From Mimachlamys varia (lineage: Eukaryota; Mollusca; Bivalvia; Pectinida; Pectinidae), in contig OX392530.1 in the NCBI GenBank assembly GCA_947623455.1, forward strand, positions 870,501 to 934,500: a stretch of DNA of 64,000 nucleotides. The letters run 5' to 3'. Positions 48,401-61,585 of the stretch are shown piece by piece. The translations under genes were made by a program, and so were the position numbers. How positions within the stretch are numbered: the stretch's first letter is position 1; every line of letters starts with the position of its first letter. The notes below the pieces were generated by a model. It was not told the origin of the DNA, ran no database searches, and worked only from the letters and a program-made list of their open reading frames with translations.

Positions 48401-51278
48401 TCTCTCCTCCATCCCTGTTCCAGTACAGCCAAACTAGGAAACTGCAACATCCAGCTCCAGTACTGCCATACGAGGTCCGGTATTCCCAAGATCTGCAAAA
48501 TTATTCTGATAGAGTGTAATCATTTTGAACGGTTTGCAATAGTATCGTTTTACCAAACCAATTTTTGGTAAAATCGGCGATACCTTACCGCCGCCACGTA
48601 TAAAAACGATACCTTCAAACTATTGTCATCAGGCCGCGTACTGTTCATAACAAAGCACATTTGCTTGTAATAACAGTAAATATGTTGTAGAAAAAGGACA
48701 CAAAATGGTGAGAAACCAAATCCAAGTCGGCATATCCAAACACTATCATACCCTCATGTCAGTCAAATTATGAACGCTGCTGATTTCTCCCAAGTCAACC
48801 GCCCCGCAATCAACCTTTTTTCACATGTTTTCAAACAAGTAAATCCCAAAACAATCACACACCAATGATTGTGAGGGATTTTCATGAAGAATACAATGCA
48901 AAGCCAGAGAAAAACACAGTTTGAAAGACCCGATCAAAGATCAACATTGTCCATTTCTTCAACTGCAAGATTGAGTTAGGTTTGGAAGCAGCCTTGTTGG
49001 AATTTAGATCCGACGCATTATCTATCCTTCATTCTTACAACACATTGAGAAAAAGAAAGAATATTACCGTTCTGCAGATGAAAATACCTGACCGCGCCGC
49101 GGTCAAGGTGATCCACATCCAGTACAGCTTTTGAGGTATGTCGGCAGCAACTCCTCTGCATCCAGTACAGCCTATCAAGGTATCTCTCCTCCATCCCTGT
49201 TCCAGTACAGCCAAACTAGGAAACTGCAACACCCAGCTCCAGTACTGCCATACGAGGTCCGGTATTCCCAAGATCTGCAAAATTATTCTGATAGAGTGTA
49301 ATCATTTTGAAAGGTTTGCAATAGTATCGTTTTACCAAACCAATTTTTGGTAAAATCGGCGATACCTTACCGCCGCCACGTATAAAAACGATACCTTCAA
49401 ACTATTGTCATCAGGCCGCGAACTGTTCATTACAAAGCACATTTGCTTGTAATAACAGTAAATATGTTGTAGAAAAAGGACACAAAATGGTGAGAAACCA
49501 AATCCAAGTCGGCATATCCAAACACTATCATACCCTCATGTCAGTCAAATTATGAACGCTGCTGATTTCTCCCAAGTCAACCGCCCCGTATTCAACCTTT
49601 TTTCACATGTTTTCAAACAAGTAAATCCCAAAACAATCACACACCAATGATTGTGAGGGATTTTCATGAAGAATACAATGCAAAGCCAGAGAAAAACACA
49701 GTTTGAAAGACCCGATCAAAGATCAACATTGTCCATTTCTTCAACTGCAAGATTGAGTTAGGTTTGGAAGCAGCCTTGTTGGAATTTAGATCCGACGCAT
49801 TATCTTTCCTTCATTCTTACAACACATTGAGAAAAAGAAAGAATATTACCGTTCTGCAGATGAAAATACCTGACCGCGCCACAGTCAAGGTGCTCCACAT
49901 CCAGTACAGCTTTTGAGGTATGTCGGCAGCAACTCCTCTGAATCCAGTACAGCCTATCGAGGTATCTCTCCTCCATCCCTGTTCCAGTACAGCCAAACTA
50001 GGAATCTGCTACGGACAGCTCCCGTACTGCCATACAAGGTCTGGTATTCCAAGGATCTGCAATGTTAATCTGACAGAGTGTAATCATTTTGAAAGGTTTG
50101 CAATAGTATCGTTTTACCAAACCAATTTTTGGTAAAATCGGCGATACCTTACCGCCGCCACGTATAAAAACGATACCTTCAAACTATTGTCATCAGGCCG
50201 CGAACTGTTCATTACAAAGCACTTTTGCTTGTAATAACAGTAAATATGTTGTAGAAGAAGGACAGGAAATGGCAAGAAACCAAATCCAAGTCGGCCTTTC
50301 CAAACACTAACCTACTCCTCATGCAAGAGTGAGTTAGGTTTGAAAGCAGCCTTGTTGGAATTTAGATCCGACGCATTATCTTTCCTTCATTCTTACAACA
50401 CATTGAGAAAAAGAAAGAATATTACCGTTCTGCAGATGAAAATACCTGACCGCGCCGCGGTCAAGGTGCTCCACATCCAGTACAGCTTTTGAGGTATGTC
50501 GGCAGCAACTCCTCTGCATCCAGTACAGCCTATCGAGGTATCTCTCCTCCATCCCTGTTCCAGTACAGCCAAACTAGGAATCTGCTACGGACAGCTCCCG
50601 TACTGCCATACAAGGTCTGGTATTCCAAGGATCTGCAATGTTAATCTGACAGAGTGTAATCATTTTGAAAGGTTTGCAATAGTATCGTTTTACCAAACCA
50701 GTTTTTGGTAAAATCGGCGATACCTTACCGCCGCCACGTATAAAAACGATACCTTCAAACTATTGTCATCAGGCCGCGAACTGTTCATTACAAAGCACTT
50801 TTGCTTGTAATAACAGTAAATATGTTGTAGAAGAAGGACAGGAAATGGCAAGAAACCAAATCCAAGTCGGCCTTTCCAAACACTAACCTACTCCTCATGC
50901 AAGAGTGAGTTAGGTTTGAAAGCAGCCTTGTTGGAATTTAGATCCGACGCATTATCCTTCCTTCATTCTTACAACACATTGAGAAAAAGAAAGAATATTA
51001 CCGTTCTGCAGATGAAAATACCTGACCGCGCCGCGGTCAAGGTGCTCCACATCCAGTACAGCTTTTGAGGTATGTCGGCAGCAACTCCTCTGCATCCAGT
51101 ACAGCCTATCGAGGTATCTCTCCTCCATCCCTGTTCCAGTACAGCCAAACTAGGAATCTGCTACGGACAGCTCCCGTACTGCCATACAAGGTCTGGTATT
51201 CCAAGGATCTGCAATGTTAATCTGACAGAGTGTAATCATTTTGAAAGGTTTGCAATAGTATCGTTTTACCAAACCAAT
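45432..51278. repeat. 2,923-bp higher-order repeat (two copies)
   Basis: The unit order 783, 782, 576, 782 is repeated exactly: anchors 45432, 46215, 46997 and 47573 recur at 48355, 49138, 49920 and 50496. Shared rare variants (GTAACAGCC in the first unit, GCGCCACAGTC before the third anchor) confirm block duplication. Beyond 50496 the second copy merges into the run of 576-bp units, so its right end is not definable. Confidence 0.85.
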
Positions 51279-54200
51279 TTTTGGTAAAATCGGCGATACC
51301 TTACCGCCGCCACGTATAAAAACGATACCTTCAAACTATTGTCATCAGGCCGCGAACTGTTCATTACAAAGCACTTTTGCTTGTAATAACAGTAAATATG
51401 TTGTAGAAGAAGGACAGGAAATGGCAAGAAACCAAATCCAAGTCGGCCTTTCCAAACACTAACCTACTCCTCATGCAAGAGTGAGTTAGGTTTGAAAGCA
51501 GCCTTGTTGGAATTTAGATCCGACGCATTATCTTTCCTTCATTCTTACAACACATTGAGAAAAAGAAAGAATATTACCGTTCTGCAGATGAAAATACCTG
51601 ACCGCGCCGCGGTCAAGGTGCTCCACATCCAGTACAGCTTTTGAGGTATGTCGGCAGCAACTCCTCTGCATCCAGTACAGCCTATCGAGGTATCTCTCCT
51701 CCATCCCTGTTCCAGTACAGCCAAACTAGGAATCTGCTACGGACAGCTCCCGTACTGCCATACAAGGTCTGGTATTCCAAGGATCTGCAATGTTAATCTG
51801 ACAGAGTGTAATCATTTTGAAAGGTTTGCAATAGTATCGTTTTACCAAACCAATTTTTGGTAAAATCGGCGATACCTTACCGCCGCCACGTATAAAAACG
51901 ATACCTTCAAACTATTGTCATCAGGCCGCGAACTGTTCATTACAAAGCACTTTTGCTTGTAATAACAGTAAATATGTTGTAGAAGAAGGACAGGAAATGG
52001 CAAGAAACCAAATCCAAGTCGGCCTTTCCAAACACTAACCTACTCCTCATGCAAGAGTGAGTTAGGTTTGAAAGCAGCCTTGTTGGAATTTAGATCCGAC
52101 GCATTATCTTTCCTTCATTCTTACAACACATTGAGAAAAAGAAAGAATATTACCGTTCTGCAGATGAAAATACCTGACCGCGCCGCGGTCAAGGTGCTCC
52201 ACATCCAGTACAGCTTTTGAGGTATGTCGGCAGCAACTCCTCTGCATCCAGTACAGCCTATCGAGGTATCTCTCCTCCATCCCTGTTCCAGTACAGCCAA
52301 ACTAGGAATCTGCTACGGACAGCTCCCGTACTGCCATACAAGGTCTGGTATTCCAAGGATCTGCAATGTTAATCTGACAGAGTGTAATCATTTTGAAAGG
52401 TTTGCAATAGTATCGTTTTACCAAACCAATTTTTGGTAAAATCGGCGATACCTTACCGCCGCCACGTATAAAAACGATACCTTCAAACTATTGTCATCAG
52501 GCCGCGAACTGTTCATTACAAAGCACTTTTGCTTGTAATAACAGTAAATATGTTGTAGAAGAAGGACAGGAAATGGCAAGAAACCAAATCCAAGTCGGCC
52601 TTTCCAAACACTAACCTACTCCTCATGCAAGAGTGAGTTAGGTTTGAAAGCAGCCTTGTTGGAATTTAGATCCGACGCATTATCTTTCCTTCATTCTTAC
52701 AACACATTGAGAAAAAGAAAGAATATTACCGTTCTGCAGATGAAAATACCTGACCGCGCCGCGGTCAAGGTGCTCCACATCCAGTACAGCTTTTGAGGTA
52801 TGTCGGCAGCAACTCCTCTGCATCCAGTACAGCCTATCGAGATATCTCTCCTCCATCCCTGTTCCAGTACAGCCAAACTAGGAATCTGCTACGGACAGCT
52901 CCCGTACTGCCATACAAGGTCTGGTATTCCAAGGATCTGCAATGTTAATCTGACAGAGTGTAATCATTTTGAAAGGTTTGCAATAGTATCGTTTTACCAA
53001 ACCAATTTTTGGTAAAATCGGCGATACCTTACCGCCGCCACGTATAAAAACGATACCTTCAAACTATTGTCATCAGGCCGCGAACTGTTCATTACAAAGC
53101 ACTTTTGCTTGTAATAACAGTAAATATGTTGTAGAAGAAGGACAGGAAATGGCAAGAAACCAAATCCAAGTCGGCCTTTCCAAACACTAACCTACTCCTC
53201 ATGCAAGAGTGAGTTAGGTTTGAAAGCAGCCTTGTTGGAATTTAGATCCGACGCATTATCTTTCCTTCATTCTTACAACACATTGAGAAAAAGAAAGAAT
53301 ATTACCGTTCTGCAGATGAAAATACCTGACCGCGCCGCGGTCAAGGTGCTCCACATCCAGTACAGCTTTTGAGGTATGTCGGCAGCAACTCCTCTGCATC
53401 CAGTACAGCCTATCGAGGTATCTCTCCTCCATCCCTGTTCCAGTACAGCCAAACTAGGAATCTGCTACGGACAGCTCCCGTACTGCCATACAAGGTCTGG
53501 TATTCCAAGGATCTGCAATGTTAATCTGACAGAGTGTAATCATTTTGAAAGGTTTGCAATAGTATCGTTTTACCAAACCAATTTTTGGTAAAATCGGCGA
53601 TACCTTACCGCCGCCACGTATAAAAACGATACCTTCAAACTATTGTCATCAGGCCGCGAACTGTTCATTACAAAGCACTTTTGCTTGTAATAACAGTAAA
53701 TATGTTGTAGAAGAAGGACAGGAAATGGCAAGAAACCAAATCCAAGTCGGCCTTTCCAAACACTAACCTACTCCTCATGCAAGAGTGAGTTAGGTTTGAA
53801 AGCAGCCTTGTTGGAATTTAGATCCGACGCATTATCTTTCCTTCATTCTTACAACACATTGAGAAAAAGAAAGAATATTACCGTTCTGCAGATGAAAATA
53901 CCTGACCGCGCCGCGGTCAAGGTGCTCCACATCCAGTACAGCTTTTGAGGTATGTCGGCAGCAACTCCTCTGCATCCAGTACAGCCTATCGAGGTATCTC
54001 TCCTCCATCCCTGTTCCAGTACAGCCAAACTAGGAATCTGCTACGGACAGCTCCCGTACTGCCATACAAGGTCTGGTATTCCAAGGATCTGCAATGTTAA
54101 TCTGACAGAGTGTAATCATTTTGAAAGGTTTGCAATAGTATCGTTTTACCAAACCAATTTTTGGTAAAATCGGCGATACCTTACCGCCGCCACGTATAAA

Positions 54201-54719
54201 AACGATACCTTCAAACTATTGTCATCAGGCCGCGAACTGTTCATTACAAAGCACTTTTGCTTGTAATAACAGTAAATATGTTGTAGAAGAAGGACAGGAA
54301 ATGGCAAGAAACCAAATCCAAGTCGGCCTTTCCAAACACTAACCTACTCCTCATGCAAGAGTGAGTTAGGTTTGAAAGCAGCCTTGTTGGAATTTAGATC
54401 CGACGCATTATCTTTCCTTCATTCTTACAACACATTGAGAAAAAGAAAGAATATTACCGTTCTGCAGATGAAAATACCTGACCGCGCCGCGGTCAAGGTG
54501 CTCCACATCCAGTACAGCTTTTGAGGTATGTCGGCAGCAACTCCTCTGCATCCAGTACAGCCTATCGAGGTATCTCTCCTCCATCCCTGTTCCAGTACAG
54601 CCAAACTAGGAATCTGCTACGGACAGCTCCCGTACTGCCATACAAGGTCTGGTATTCCAAGGATCTGCAATGTTAATCTGACAGAGTGTAATCATTTTGA
54701 AAGGTTTGCAATAGTATCG

Positions 54720-54804
54720 TTTTACCAAACCAATTTTTGGTAAAATCGGCGATACCTTACCGCCGCCACGTATAAAAACGATACCTTCAAACTATTGTCA
54801 TCAG
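54720..54804 (+). promoter_or_regulatory. Promoter-like module, present in every long unit
   Basis: A perfect 10-bp hairpin (TTTTACCAAA/TTTGGTAAAA, 54720-54745) has CCAAT in its loop (54730-54734). CCGCCGCCACG and TATAAAA (54771-54777) follow, with an initiator-like GTCATCAGG about 25-30 bp downstream and an ATG at 54877. The spacing (CCAAT about 40 bp before TATA, TATA 100 bp before ATG) fits a Pol II core promoter. Transcription is inferred, not shown. The same arrangement recurs in all units. Confidence 0.4.
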
Positions 54805-54876
54805 GCCGCGAACTGTTCATTACAAAGCACTTTTGCTTGTAATAACAGTAAATATGTTGTAGAAGAAGGACGGAAA

Positions 54877-55098
54877 ATGGCAAGAAACCAAATCCAAGTC
54901 GGCCTATCCAAACACTATTATACCCCGCATGTCAGTCAAATAATGAACGTTGACGATTTCTCTCAAGTTCAGTCGCCCCATATTCAACTCAAGTTTCACA
55001 GATCTTCAGAGGTAGAAAACCCTGCATCATCAAATACAACCTCAGTCTCGCCACATGCGGGTGTATGGCATACCAAATGTACATTTGATGCAACTTGA
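54877..55098 (+). CDS. Hypothetical 73-residue protein in an 877-bp unit
   Basis: The frame starts at ATG with context GGAAAATGGC, 100 bp after a TATA-like box, and reads MARNQIQVGLSKHYYTPHVS ... VWHTKCTFDAT. There is no signal peptide, membrane segment or known domain. The 576-bp units keep only the first 13 codons before TAA. The 782-bp units read MVRNQIQVGISKHYHT and then stop after 22 codons. Survival of the frame in two of three long copies may only reflect their recent duplication. It may be a small gene or a chance frame in a satellite. Confidence 0.3.
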   Translation: MARNQIQVGLSKHYYTPHVSQIMNVDDFSQVQSPHIQLKFHRSSEVENPASSNTTSVSPHAGVWHTKCTFDAT

Positions 55099-58057
55099 TA
55101 TGCCCACATGATTTGAGAAGGTATTGTTGTATTAGAATAACAGACATTTTCCCATAAAGGTATCTGTAATAATAGAGAGGAACACAGTTTGAATGACCCG
55201 ATCAAAGATCAACATTGTCCATATCTTCGACTGGAAGAGCGAGTAAGGTTTGGAAGCAGCCTTGTTGGAATTTAGATTCGACGCATTATCTATCCTTCAT
55301 TCTTACAACACATTGAGAAAAGGAAAGAATATTACCGTTCTGCAGATGAAAATACCTGACCGCGCCGCGGTCAAGTGCTCCACATCAAGTACAGCGATTG
55401 AGGTATGTCGGCAGCAACTCCTCTGCATCCAGTACAGCCTATCGAGGTATCTCTCCTCCATCCCTGTTCCAGTACAGCCAAACTAGGAATCTGCTACGGA
55501 CAGCTCCCGTACTGCCATACAAGGTCTGGTATTCCAAGGATCTGCAATGTTAATCTGACAGAGTGTAATCATTTTGAAAGGTTTGCAATAGTATCGTTTT
55601 ACCAAACCAATTTTTGGTAAAATCGGCGATACCTTACCGCCGCCACGTATAAAAACGATACCTTCAAACTATTGTCATCAGGCCGCGAACTGTTCATTAC
55701 AAAGCACTTTTGCTTGTAATAACAGTAAATATGTTGTAGAAGAAGGACAGGAAATGGCAAGAAACCAAATCCAAGTCGGCCTTTCCAAACACTAACCTAC
55801 TCCTCATGCAAGAGTGAGTTAGGTTTGAAAGCAGCCTTGTTGGAATTTAGATCCGACGCATTATCTTTCCTTCATTCTTACAACACATTGAGAAAAAGAA
55901 AGAATATTACCGTTCTGCAGATGAAAATACCTGACCGCGCCGCGGTCAAGGTGCTCCACATCCAGTACAGCTTTTGAGGTATGTCGGCAGCAACTCCTCT
56001 GCATCCAGTACAGCCTATCGAGGTATCTCTCCTCCATCCCTGTTCCAGTACAGCCAAACTAGGAATCTGCTACGGACAGCTCCCGTACTGCCATACAAGG
56101 TCTGGTATTCCAAGGATCTGCAATGTTAATCTGACAGAGTGTAATCATTTTGAAAGGTTTGCAATAGTATCGTTTTACCAAACCAATTTTTGGTAAAATC
56201 GGCGATACCTTACCGCCGCCACGTATAAAAACGATACCTTCAAACTATTGTCATCAGGCCGCGAACTGTTCATTACAAAGCACTTTTGCTTGTAATAACA
56301 GTAAATATGTTGTAGAAGAAGGACAGGAAATGGCAAGAAACCAAATCCAAGTCGGCCTTTCCAAACACTAACCTACTCCTCATGCAAGAGTGAGTTAGGT
56401 TTGAAAGCAGCCTTGTTGGAATTTAGATCCGACGCATTATCTTTCCTTCATTCTTACAACACATTGAGAAAAAGAAAGAATATTACCGTTCTGCAGATGA
56501 AAATACCTGACCGCGCCGCGGTCAAGGTGCTCCACATCCAGTACAGCTTTTGAGGTATGTCGGCAGCAACTCCTCTGCATCCAGTACAGCCTATCGAGGT
56601 ATCTCTCCTCCATCCCTGTTCCAGTACAGCCAAACTAGGAATCTGCTACGGACAGCTCCCGTACTGCCATACAAGGTCTGGTATTCCAAGGATCTGCAAT
56701 GTTAATCTGACAGAGTGTAATCATTTTGAAAGGTTTGCAATAGTATCGTTTTACCAAACCAATTTTTGGTAAAATCGGCGATACCTTACCGCCGCCACGT
56801 ATAAAAACGATACCTTCAAACTATTGTCATCAGGCCGCGAACTGTTCATTACAAAGCACTTTTGCTTGTAATAACAGTAAATATGTTGTAGAAGAAGGAC
56901 AGGAAATGGCAAGAAACCAAATCCAAGTCGGCCTTTCCAAACACTAACCTACTCCTCATGCAAGAGTGAGTTAGGTTTGAAAGCAGCCTTGTTGGAATTT
57001 AGATCCGACGCATTATCTTTCCTTCATTCTTACAACACATTGAGAAAAAGAAAGAATATTACCGTTCTGCAGATGAAAATACCTGACCGCGCCGCGGTCA
57101 AGGTGCTCCACATCCAGTACAGCTTTTGAGGTATGTCGGCAGCAACTTCTCTGCATCCAGTACAGCCTATCGAGGTATCTCTCCTCCATCCCTGTTCCAG
57201 TACAGCCAAACTAGGAATCTGCTACGGACAGCTCCCGTACTGCCATACAAGGTCTGGTATTCCAAGGATCTGCAATATTAATCTGACAGAGTGTAATCAT
57301 TTTGAAAGGTTTGCAATAGTATCGTTTTACCAAACCAATTTTTGGTAAAATCGGCGATACCTTACCGCCGCCACGTATAAAAACGATACCTTCAAACTAT
57401 TGTCATCAGGCCGCGAACTGTTCATTACAAAGCACTTTTGCTTGTAATAACAGTAAATATGTTGTAGAAGAAGGACAGGAAATGGCAAGAAACCAAATCC
57501 AAGTCGGCCTTTCCAAACACTAACCTACTCCTCATGCAAGAGTGAGTTAGGTTTGAAAGCAGCCTTGTTGGAATTTAGATCCGACGCATTATCTTTCCTT
57601 CATTCTTACAACACATTGAGAAAAAGAAAGAATATTACCGTTCTGAAGATGAAAATACCTGACCGCGCCGCGGTCAAGGTGCTCCACATCCAGTACAGCT
57701 TTTGAGGTATGTCGGCATCAACTCCTCTGCATCCAGTACAGCCTATCGAGGTATCTCTCCTCCATCCCTGTTCCAGTACAGCCAAACTAGGAATCTGCTA
57801 CGGACAGCTCCCGTACTGCCATACAAGGTCTGGTATTCCAAGGATCTGCAATGTTAATCTGACAGAGTGTAATCATTTTGAAAGGTTTGCAATAGTATCG
57901 TTTTACCAAACCAATTTTTGGTAAAATCGGCGATACCTTACCGCCGCCACGTATAAAAACGATACCTTCAAACTATTGTCATCAGGCCGCGAACTGTTCA
58001 TTACAAAGCACTTTTGCTTGTAATAACAGTAAATATGTTGTAGAAGAAGGACGGAAA

Positions 58058-58279
58058 ATGGCAAGAAACCAAATCCAAGTCGGCCTATCCAAACACTATT
58101 ATACCCCGCATGTCAGTCAAATAATGAACGTTGCCGATTTCTCTCAAGTTCAGTCGCCCCATATTCAACTCAAGTTTCACAGATCTTCAGAGGTAGAAAA
58201 CCCTGCATCATCAAATACAACCTCAGTCTCGCCACATGCGGGTGTATGGCATACCAAATGTACATTTGATGCAACTTGA
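58058..58279 (+). CDS. Hypothetical 73-residue protein, second copy
   Basis: Same frame as at 54877, with one residue changed (NVADFS instead of NVDDFS). Identical promoter-like upstream sequence. The copy arose with the 3,181-bp block duplication. Confidence 0.3.
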   Translation: MARNQIQVGLSKHYYTPHVSQIMNVADFSQVQSPHIQLKFHRSSEVENPASSNTTSVSPHAGVWHTKCTFDAT

Positions 58280-60658
58280 TATGCCCACATGATTTGAGAA
58301 GGTATTGTTGTATTAGAATAACAGACATTTTCCCATAAAGGTATCTGTAATAATAGAGAGGAACACAGTTTGAATGACCCGATCAAAGATCAACATTGTC
58401 CATATCTTCGACTGGAAGAGCGAGTAAGGTTTGGAAGCAGCCTTGTTGGAATTTAGATTCGACGCATTATCTATCCTTCATTCTTACAACACATTGAGAA
58501 AAGGAAAGAATATTACCGTTCTGCAGATGAAAATACCTGACCGCGCCGCGGTCAAGTGCTCCACATCAAGTACAGCGATTGAGGTATGTCGGCAGCAACT
58601 CCTCTGCATCCAGTACAGCCTATCGAGGTATCTCTCCTCCATCCCTGTTCCAGTACAGCCAAACTAGGAATCTGCTACGGACAGCTCCCGTACTGCCATA
58701 CAAGGTCTGGTATTCCAAGGATCTGCAATGTTAATCTGACAGAGTGTAATCATTTTGAAAGGTTTGCAATAGTATCGTTTTACCAAACCAATTTTTGGTA
58801 AAATCGGCGATACCTTACCGCCGCCACGTATAAAAACGATACCTTCAAACTATTGTCATCAGGCCGCGAACTGTTCATTACAAAGCACTTTTGCTTGTAA
58901 TAACAGTAAATATGTTGTAGAAGAAGGACAGGAAATGGCAAGAAACCAAATCCAAGTCGGCCTTTCCAAACACTAACCTACTCCTCATGCAAGAGTGAGT
59001 TAGGTTTGAAAGCACCCTTGTTGGAATTTAGATCCGACGCATTATCTTTCCTTCATTCTTACAACACATTGAGAAAAAGAAAGAATATTACCGTTCTGCA
59101 GATGAAAATACCTGACCGCGCCGCGGTCAAGGTGCTCCACATCCAGTACAGCTTTTGAGGTATGTCGGCAGCAACTCCTCTGCATCCAGTACAGCCTATC
59201 GAGGTATCTCTCCTCCATCCCTGTTCCAGTACAGCCAAACTAGGAATCTGCTACGGACAGCTCCCGTACTGCCATACAAGGTCTGGTATTCCAAGGATCT
59301 GCAATGTTAATCTGACAGAGTGTAATCATTTTGAAAGGTTTGCAATAGTATCGTTTTACCAAACCAATTTTTGGTAAAATCGGCGATACCTTACCGCCGC
59401 CACGTATAAAAACGATACCTTCAAACTATTGTCATCAGGCCGCGAACTGTTCATTACAAAGCACTTTTGCTTGTAATAACAGTAAATATGTTGTAGAAGA
59501 AGGACAGGAAATGGCAAGAAACCAAATCCAAGTCGGCCTTTCCAAACACTAACCTACTCCTCATGCAAGAGTGAGTTAGGTTTGAAAGCAGCCTTGTTGG
59601 AATTTAGATCCGACGCATTATCTTTCCTTCATTCTTACAACACATTGAGAAAAAGAAAGAATATTACCGTTCTGCAGATGAAAATACCTGACCGCGCCGC
59701 GGTCAAGGTGCTCCACATCCAGTACAGCTTTTGAGGTATGTCGGCAGCAACTCCTCTGCATCCAGTACAGCCTATCGAGGTATCTCTCCTCCATCCCTGT
59801 TCCAGTACAGCCAAACTAGGAATCTGCTACGGACAGCTCCCGTACTGCCATACAAGGTCTGGTATTCCAAGGATCTGCAATGTTAATCTGACAGAGTGTA
59901 ATCATTTTGAAAGGTTTGCAATAGTATCGTTTTACCAAACCAATTTTTGGTAAAATCGGCGATACCTTACCGCCGCCACGTATAAAAACGATACCTTCAA
60001 ACTATTGTCATCAGGCCGCGAACTGTTCATTACAAAGCACTTTTGCTTGTAATAACAGTAAATATGTTGTAGAAGAAGGACAGGAAATGGCAAGAAACCA
60101 AATCCAAGTCGGCCTTTCCAAACACTAACCTACTCCTCATGCAAGAGTGAGTTAGGTTTGAAAGCAGCCTTGTTGGAATTTAGATCCGACGCATTATCTT
60201 TCCTTCATTCTTACAACACATTGAGAAAAAGAAAGAATATTACCGTTCTGCAGATGAAAATACCTGACCGCGCCGCGGTCAAGTGCTCCACATCAAGTAC
60301 AGCGATTGAGGTATGTCGGCAGCAACTCCTCTGCATCCAGTACAGCCTATCGAGGTATCTCTCCTCCATCCCTGTTCCAGTACAGCCAAACTAGGAATCT
60401 GCTACGGACAGCTCCAGTACTGCCATACGAGGTCCGGTATTCCCAGGATCTGTAATGTTAATCTGACAGAGTGTAATCATTTTGAAAGGTTTGCAATAGT
60501 ATCGTTTTACCAAACCAATTTTTGGTAAAATCGGCGATACCTTACCGCCGCCACGTATAAAAACGATACCTTCAAACTATTGTCATCAGGCCGCGAACTG
60601 TTCATTACAAAGCACTTTTGCTTGTAATAACAGTAAATATGTTGTAGAACGACAGGAA

Positions 60659-60880
60659 ATTGCGAGAAACCAAATCCAAGTCGGCCTATCCAAACACTAT
60701 TATACCCCGCATGTCAATCAAATAATGAACGTTGCCGATTTCTCTCAAGTTCAGTCGCCCCATATTCAACTCAAGTTTCACAGATCTTCAGAGGTAGAAA
60801 ACCCTGCATCATCAAATACAACCTCAGTCTCGCCACATGCGGGTGTATGGCATATCAAATGTACATTTGATGCAACTTGA
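60659..60880 (+). pseudogene. Third copy of the 73-codon frame, start codon lost
   Basis: The position of the ATG is ATT here (60659-60661). The upstream spacing is shortened (GTAGAACGACAGG instead of GTAGAAGAAGGACGG). The rest of the frame is intact to TGA at 60878-60880, with small changes including CATATC for CATACC. If the frame is a gene, this copy is dead. Confidence 0.4.
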
Positions 60881-61349
60881 TATGCCCACATGATTTGAGA
60901 AGGCATTATTGTATTAGAATAACAAGACATTTTCTTCATAAAGGTATCTGTAATAATAGAGAGGAACACAGTTTGAAAGACCCGATCAAAGATCAACATT
61001 GTCCATATCTTCGACTGGAAGAGTGAGTAAGGTTTGGAAGCAGCCTTGTTGGAATTTAGATCGGACGCATTATCTTTCCTTCATTCTTACAACACATTAA
61101 GAAAAAAAGAATGAATATTACCGTTCTGCAGATGAAAATACCTGACCGCGCTGCGGTCAAGTGCTCCACATCCAGTACAGCTACACTTTATATTGAGGTA
61201 TGTTGGCAGCAACTCCTCTGCATCCAGTGCAGCCTATCAAGGTATCTCTCCTCCATCCCTGTTCCAGTACAGCCAAACTAGGAATACGGACAGCTCAAGT
61301 ACTGCCATACGAGGTCCAGTATTCCCAAGATCTGCAACACGTTTTTGAC

Positions 61350-61585
61350 AGTGTAAACATGGTTAATGATTTGCAATAAACCAATTCTGTCGGTAAATTG
61401 TTTCGAATATGACCGAAAATTGGAAAATGTGCAACAAGGGACATATCCGCAATAAGGGACCTAGGGGAACCTACAAATCAAATTTGAAGTATTGGTAACA
61501 ATTATTGTTTAAGGACGGACGGACAGCGGACAACAGACAACGGACACAGGGTGATTTGAACAGCCTGCCATAATCATGGTGGGTT
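61350..61585 (-). repeat. Dispersed repeat, inverted member of the 13520 family
   Basis: On the minus strand this runs CCATGATTATGGCAGGC, TTCAAATCACCCTGTGTCCG, a CCGTCCGTCC run and TTGATTTGTAGGTTCCCC, in the same order as 13526-13680. Confidence 0.65.

Larger units (their letters stand above)
54528..60890. repeat. 3,181-bp higher-order repeat (877 + 4 x 576), second copy altered
   Basis: Anchors 54528-57709 form one 877-bp and four 576-bp units. The next block is 877, 576, 576, 575 and then an 887-bp unit. The 73-codon frame recurs at offset 3,181 (54877 and 58058) with one codon difference (GAC versus GCC). Confidence 0.85.
44655..61340. repeat. 16.7-kb tandem array of long units (782-, 576- and 877-bp classes)
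   Basis: The anchor ATGTCGGCAGCAACTCC occurs at 45432, 46215, 46997, 47573, 48355, 49138 and 49920, then every 576 bp to 54528, then 55405, every 576 bp to 57709, then 58586, 59162, 59738, 60313 and (diverged) 61200. That is five units of about 782 bp, sixteen of about 576 bp and three of about 880 bp. Units share the segment from the anchor through the TATA region to an ATG. They differ in what follows: 782- and 877-bp units carry different middle segments, which the 576-bp unit lacks. Neighbouring 576-bp units are nearly identical; the outer units are more diverged. Confidence 0.97.

Noticed and set aside
55250..55486. 78-codon frame (MEAALLEFRFDALS...) in 877-bp units
   Set aside because: It spans the unit boundary, depends on a one-base deletion relative to the 576-bp unit, and has no promoter-like sequence of its own.
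45312..60528. 71-codon frames (MSAATPLHPVQPIEV...) repeated in every long unit, and minus-strand frames of 81-87 codons
   Set aside because: They recur because the DNA repeats. They overlap the promoter-like hairpin, have no conserved protein features, and the plus and minus frames cover the same bases. Kept only as part of the array.
44655..61340. 5S rRNA, snRNA or histone repeat cluster
   Set aside because: Unit lengths invite the comparison, but I find no 5S internal control region, no U1/U2/U6 core words, no histone protein frame and no histone 3' stem-loop.
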